Source: Eggerthella sp. CAG:298 (GTDB lineage Bacteria; Actinomycetota; Coriobacteriia; Coriobacteriales; Eggerthellaceae). Taken from it: a stretch of 9,932 nucleotides of DNA. The stretch is taken from NCBI GenBank assembly GCA_000435675.1, contig FR895122.1, positions 1 through 9,932 of the forward strand, in the 5' to 3' direction. Every line of letters starts with the position of its first letter. Positions within the stretch are counted from its first letter, which is position 1. The notes beneath the pieces are model-generated. The model was not told the origin of the DNA, did not search any database, and saw nothing but the letters and a program-made list of their open reading frames with translations. This document shows, one piece after another, positions 6,956 through 9,932 of this stretch. The position numbers were made by a program, and so were the translations under genes.

Positions 6956-6988
6956 TTGGTTCCACCAAGGCGTCTTTCTACGATAGAA
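6956..6988 (+). promoter_or_regulatory. Candidate promoter with two operator-like palindromes, CrtC-like gene
   Basis: Two perfect 13-bp palindromes with 3-bp centres, TTGGTtccACCAA (6956-6968) and TTCTAcgaTAGAA (6976-6988), are centred exactly 20 bp apart. A weak promoter, TTGGTT (6956-6961), 17 bp, TACGAT (6979-6984), fits inside them so that one palindrome covers the -35 and the other the -10. Transcription would start near 6991. The layout suits repression, for instance by the nearby TetR-family protein. Arm sequences differ between the two sites, which is a caution. Confidence 0.35.
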
Positions 6989-7026
6989 GAAGGAAAAACG
7001 ACCAACAACGAAGAAGGGAATTCGCT

Positions 7027-8136
7027 ATGACGGTAGAAACAGCACGACTATGCACCGAAGACCGGGACTATCGCCGCTACGGGATCGAGAAGGGCAACCC
7101 GCAGCCGTTCGAGGACGACATGCACACGCCAGGTGGCAAGGGAACCTTCGAATGGTGGTACACCGATGCGAATTTCGACGACGGCACCACTGTGGTGGCA
7201 ATCTGGTTCACGAAGAACTACTTCGATGTGCCCGGCCCGGCTTGGCCGACGGTCGATCTCGAGATCACGCTCAAGGACGGCACGCGCATCAATCCGGTGG
7301 TCCACGGGCAGAAGGGCGTCCCGGTAAGGAAGTCAGGCGGTCCGTGCGACGTGCAGATCGAGAAATGCTACATCAAATACGATGAGGGGCGCTATGTGCT
7401 CCACTTCGATAGCGGCGATTACGTCTACGACGCGGTTATGACGCCGACCACGCCCATGTGGCGCCCCGACACCGGCATCTGGAATTTCGGCGACCTCGAA
7501 TACGGTTGGTTCGTCGCTGCTCCTACGGCAGATGTGGAGGCTACGCTCACCATGAAGGGCGTGACCAAGCGCCTGAAAGGCACTGGTTATCACGATCACA
7601 ACTGGGGTTACACTGGCCTCGAGAACATGATGAACCACTGGTATTGGGGCCGCGCCAAGGTGGGCGACTACACGGTCATCGCGTGCGACATCATCGCCGA
7701 GAAGAAATACGGCAATAAGCGTCTGCCGGTGTTCATGATCGCTAAGGACGGCGAGATCTTGAACGACGATGCTTCGATCACGAAGGTCGAGCGCTCCGAT
7801 ACGCACATCAACGATTTCACCAAGAAGTTTATGGATGACACGCTCGTCTATTATCAGGACGTGAGCCCTGATGAAAAGTATGTGATCACCTTCGAACGCA
7901 AACGCGATATCATGCCGCGCAGCCTTCTTGAAGTCGTCTCGCCCGTGAAGCGATTCTTCGCGAAGCTGGTGGGCATGAACCCGACCTACATGCGCGTTAT
8001 GGGCGACGTTACGGTGGATGTTGAGCGCAACGGCGAATTCGACCACGTAACCGAAGAAGGCCTCTGGGAGCAGTACTTCCTCGGCAGCAATAAGGAGGCG
8101 ATCATTGAGGGCGTGCGTTATCCGGTGAGCGCCTAG
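7027..8136 (+). CDS. CrtC/AttH-type lipocalin-fold protein (hydratase-like)
   Basis: The 369-residue soluble protein has no signal peptide or membrane segment. FEWWYTD (41-47), GYHDHNWG (187-194) and HWYWGR (204-209) are the aromatic/His motifs of the CrtC/AttH group, which has two lipocalin-like beta domains. Known members include carotenoid 1,2-hydratase (CrtC), kievitone hydratase and fungal Diels-Alderase-like enzymes; many bacterial members are uncharacterised. With no carotenoid gene in view, the substrate is unknown; hydration or rearrangement of a hydrophobic molecule is inference only. AAGGGA (7015-7020) precedes the ATG at good spacing. Codons are strongly G/C-ending. The gene is convergent with the TetR/iron-sulfur unit, and its upstream palindromes suggest regulated expression. 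Confidence 0.8.
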   Translation: MTVETARLCTEDRDYRRYGIEKGNPQPFEDDMHTPGGKGTFEWWYTDANFDDGTTVVAIWFTKNYFDVPGPAWPTVDLEITLKDGTRINPVVHGQKGVPVRKSGGPCDVQIEKCYIKYDEGRYVLHFDSGDYVYDAVMTPTTPMWRPDTGIWNFGDLEYGWFVAAPTADVEATLTMKGVTKRLKGTGYHDHNWGYTGLENMMNHWYWGRAKVGDYTVIACDIIAEKKYGNKRLPVFMIAKDGEILNDDASITKVERSDTHINDFTKKFMDDTLVYYQDVSPDEKYVITFERKRDIMPRSLLEVVSPVKRFFAKLVGMNPTYMRVMGDVTVDVERNGEFDHVTEEGLWEQYFLGSNKEAIIEGVRYPVSA

Positions 8137-8149
8137 CGATGTGGCGAAG

Positions 8150-8184
8150 CGGGCGCTCTCTTGCTCGGAACGAGTGCTCGCCCG
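8150..8184. terminator. Possible stem-loop after the CrtC-like gene
   Basis: CGGGCG (8150-8155) pairs with CGCCCG (8179-8184), with an inner CTCG-gaa-CGAG stem (8164-8174) and an uneven bulge between. It starts 13 bp after the stop codon. There is no T-run, so function as a terminator is uncertain. Confidence 0.35.
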
Positions 8185-8216
8185 AACACGGTGCTCGTCG
8201 CCACTCGTAGTGATTC

Positions 8217-8228
8217 CGGCTTCGGCCG
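8217..8228. terminator. Short UUCG tetraloop hairpin between convergent genes
   Basis: CGGC-TTCG-GCCG is a 4-bp stem closed by C-G on a UUCG loop, an unusually stable RNA fold, located just past the TetR stop codon. There is no T-run on either side. It may help end transcription of the two convergent genes. Confidence 0.3.
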
Positions 8229-8234
8229 ATCTCG

Positions 8235-8774
8235 TTATTCCAATGTGGCCTGCAATGGTTCTTTCCTGAGGAAGTCCGGTGCGCATTGCCAGATCGCATC
8301 GAGAACGACCTCGAAGGACCATTGCAGATCGCAATGACACCATTGCAGGAAGACGTCGACGATTCCGCAGAGATAGACATCGATCTTGAGCTTGAGCAAG
8401 AGCTTTTCGTCGGGCGAAAGACTCGGGCTCAGGTGTTGCTCGTAGCTCGCTTGCTGAAGCCACTCGAGGATCGTGTCGCGGAAGTTGTTCTGGCCGGCAT
8501 GATCGGGCAGCTGTCGGAAAAACCCCTTGTGATGCTGTGCGAACGCGAAGGCGTGACGGATATTCTCGACCGTGTTGATCGGCAGGCCGCTCTGCACGAG
8601 ATGGCTGATCGGGATGTAGCTGACGAGATCGTTCATGTCGCGGAAGTTGTTGTAGAACGTCTGCCGGGCAGTATGGGTCTCTTTGATGAGCGCGGTAACG
8701 GTGATGCGGTTCAGCGGCTGGGTCTCGCAGAGACGCAGCAGCGTATCGCAATACAGCTTCTTCGTATCCGCCAT
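8235..8774 (-). CDS. TetR/AcrR-family transcriptional regulator
   Basis: The 179-residue protein has an N-terminal TetR-type DNA-binding domain at about residues 5-50. ITVTALIKETHTARQTFYNN (24-43) gives the helix-turn-helix, with TFYNNF matching the family's TFYxHF recognition-helix end. The C-terminal part (about 60-179) is an all-helical ligand/dimer domain of the shorter type seen in DhaS-like members; Cys136, Cys146 and Cys148 are notable in a neighbour of an iron-sulfur protein. The ATG follows the stop of the upstream iron-sulfur gene after one base (TAA-C-ATG), and no ribosome binding site is seen, so it is probably made by translational coupling. It likely regulates its own operon; the CrtC-like promoter palindromes are a second possible target. 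The inducer is unknown. Confidence 0.88.
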   Translation of the reverse strand: MADTKKLYCDTLLRLCETQPLNRITVTALIKETHTARQTFYNNFRDMNDLVSYIPISHLVQSGLPINTVENIRHAFAFAQHHKGFFRQLPDHAGQNNFRDTILEWLQQASYEQHLSPSLSPDEKLLLKLKIDVYLCGIVDVFLQWCHCDLQWSFEVVLDAIWQCAPDFLRKEPLQATLE

Positions 8775-8775
8775 G

Positions 8776-9932
8776 TTATTTGCGGTAGATGCCGGGGACG
8801 ATCTTGAGTTGAGCTTGGTCGTGGAAGTAGTCCTTGATGCTTCCGAGCATGGGCATCGTCTGCTTCACCGAGATCGCACCTTCCGGGCAGCGAGACCGGC
8901 AATAGCCGCAACCGAGACACACCTCTTGGTTCACGACCATCTTCCCGTCGCTCTCGCGAAAATGAATGGCATCCTGAGGGCAATAGTCGATCTGGCATTT
9001 GCCGCAACCGACACAGCGATCGTGGTCGACCACCGCGGTCCAGCCGCTTGGCAGGAAGCCGCGCTTGATGTTGCGCGGGCCGTTCTTCGAGAGGTTCATG
9101 CCCACGCAGCAGCACGGACAGCAAAAACAGATCTCGAGGAACGAGTCCATTTGGTCATTGCGAAAACCCCAGATCAACTGTTCGACCTGCACCCAAAGCG
9201 ACTGACAGGTGAGCCCGAGCGCCGCAGCGCGTTCCACGCGTTCGTACGCCTCTTCTTTCGTGAGCTCGACCGCCATGCCGTGATCGACCACTACGCGACC
9301 GCCGAGATCGAGGAAGAGGCAGGCGAGGTCGTGCGGATAGCTCTGGCAGTCGCTGCCAGCGCGGCAAAGACATTCTTTCATGCCGCCGATGAACTCTGCT
9401 TCATCGATTGCCTTCTTCACTAGATCGATCGGCAGCGTGACCGTTGCCATATCACGCTCGATGTCGTTCGAGATGGTCTCGTTCAGCTGGATGGTCTTGG
9501 TCGAAGTGGTGCCGTGATGGTGGCTACCGCACGAGCAACTTGCTTCCGTCGTTTCCTTCGCGCCTTCCACCTTCGTCGCGCTCTTTTCCGGTCGCGGGGC
9601 AAGCCGTTCGAGCTTGCAAGCGAATGCCCCCTTCGCTGCTTCGGGATTCTTGTGGACGACGTAGTTGTTATAACGAGCCGTTCCGGGGCGGTCTTCGTCG
9701 ACATCGACGTTGAGGTTGAAGGCAAAGCCGGCGGAATAAGAATCCTCGGGCGGGTCGAACATCATCGCCTTGCGATAGAGCTTGTCGCCGATCGAACCGG
9801 GCTTTCCCAGGTGCTTCGACAGGTCGAGGATCTTCTTGAAGACCTTCAGCACTACCTTCCAATTCCATTGGCGTGCAGAGGTGTGCGTGACGATGAAGTT
9901 CTTGATCCCGAGGCCGTTGGGCTTGTTCTGGT
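8776..9932 (-). CDS. Multi-cluster 4Fe-4S ferredoxin-type protein, 5' end beyond the window
   Basis: This is a cytoplasmic iron-sulfur protein, probably an electron carrier or the electron-transfer partner of an oxidoreductase. The frame is open to the right edge (384 residues visible). A GTG at 9852 preceded by GGAAGG could start it, but the codons upstream keep the strong G/C third-base bias (17 codons to about 9880), so I take the gene as partial. Visible order: an unrecognised N-terminal region (1-130); a linker with CSCGSHHH (132-139); CLCR (187-190) with Cys195 and Cys204; a helical EEAYERVERAAALGL segment; the dense run CFCCPCCC (268-275); then two ferredoxin motifs, CX2CX2CX4CP (306-317, one residue longer than usual) and CX2CX2CX3CP (338-348). 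The CxCR / CxCCxCCC / double-ferredoxin order resembles unnamed iron-sulfur proteins of anaerobes. The N-terminal function is unknown. It forms an operon with the TetR gene. Confidence 0.82.
   Translation of the reverse strand, partial: QNKPNGLGIKNFIVTHTSARQWNWKVVLKVFKKILDLSKHLGKPGSIGDKLYRKAMMFDPPEDSYSAGFAFNLNVDVDEDRPGTARYNNYVVHKNPEAAKGAFACKLERLAPRPEKSATKVEGAKETTEASCSCGSHHHGTTSTKTIQLNETISNDIERDMATVTLPIDLVKKAIDEAEFIGGMKECLCRAGSDCQSYPHDLACLFLDLGGRVVVDHGMAVELTKEEAYERVERAAALGLTCQSLWVQVEQLIWGFRNDQMDSFLEICFCCPCCCVGMNLSKNGPRNIKRGFLPSGWTAVVDHDRCVGCGKCQIDYCPQDAIHFRESDGKMVVNQEVCLGCGYCRSRCPEGAISVKQTMPMLGSIKDYFHDQAQLKIVPGIYRK

Larger units (their letters stand above)
6672..7026. other. 355-bp divergent regulatory spacer
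   Basis: The spacer lies between the symporter (-) and the CrtC-like gene (+). I see no gene: the open frames present lack ribosome binding sites and family features. It holds a hairpin near the symporter start (6715-6732), a possible minus-strand -10 box TAGAAT (6768-6773 on the + strand), and a pair of 13-bp palindromes before the CrtC-like gene. The stretch from about 6800 to 6950 shows nothing I can assign beyond an isolated TAGAAT at 6932-6937 without a -35. Confidence 0.5.

Noticed and set aside
7027..8136. Carotenoid biosynthesis locus
   Set aside because: No phytoene synthase, desaturase or other carotenoid gene is present; the CrtC-like fold alone does not imply carotenoids.
7333..8751. 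Long minus-strand open frame (472 codons) opposite the CrtC-like and TetR genes
   Set aside because: It lies antisense to two genes with clear family motifs, has Arg/His-rich content typical of the reverse frame of GC-rich coding DNA, and shows no domain.
9798..9852. GTG at 9852 as the true start of the iron-sulfur gene
   Set aside because: GGAAGG is close upstream, but the frame stays open to the window edge and keeps strong G/C third-base bias, so the gene probably starts beyond the window. Kept as an alternative only.

Overview
The window looks like the chromosome of an anaerobic, gut-type actinobacterium, most likely Coriobacteriia/Eggerthellaceae. This is inferred from moderately high GC, a bile salt hydrolase, a methionine aminopeptidase with an N-terminal SEC-C zinc motif, an AGCS amino-acid symporter and a cysteine-rich ferredoxin-type protein. 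No rRNA, tRNA, CRISPR array, transposase or integrase is visible.

Left part (1-2171): two stem-loop terminators close off a gene left of the window. Then comes a bile salt hydrolase gene (bsh, +) with its own promoter. It sits between two 32-bp direct repeats (31/32 identical), and the right copy runs into the stop codon of the convergent methionine aminopeptidase gene (map, -). The bsh gene uses noticeably more A/T-ending codons than the right end of the window. Together these suggest a one-gene insertion next to map.

Middle (2172-6671): map diverges from a gene for a UvrA-like double-ABC ATPase (+). This protein lacks the UvrB-binding insert, so it is a UvrA2/DrrC-type paralogue. A possible 24-codon basic leader peptide ends 5 nt before its ATG. 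A strong hairpin without a T-tract separates it from a convergent sodium:alanine/glycine symporter gene (-).

Right part (6672-9932): a 355-bp divergent spacer holds two perfect 13-bp palindromes 20 bp apart. They overlie the likely -35 and -10 of a gene for a CrtC/AttH lipocalin-fold, hydratase-like protein (+). Convergent to it is a two-gene unit on the minus strand: a multi-cluster iron-sulfur protein, cut by the right edge, followed after one base by a TetR-family regulator. The regulator is a reasonable candidate to control its own operon and perhaps the CrtC-like gene. All three use strongly GC-ending codons, so this block may be a functional unit of unknown substrate.

The best leads for something new are the iron-sulfur/TetR/CrtC-like block and the repeat-flanked bsh. 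No complete new system is proven by the sequence alone.
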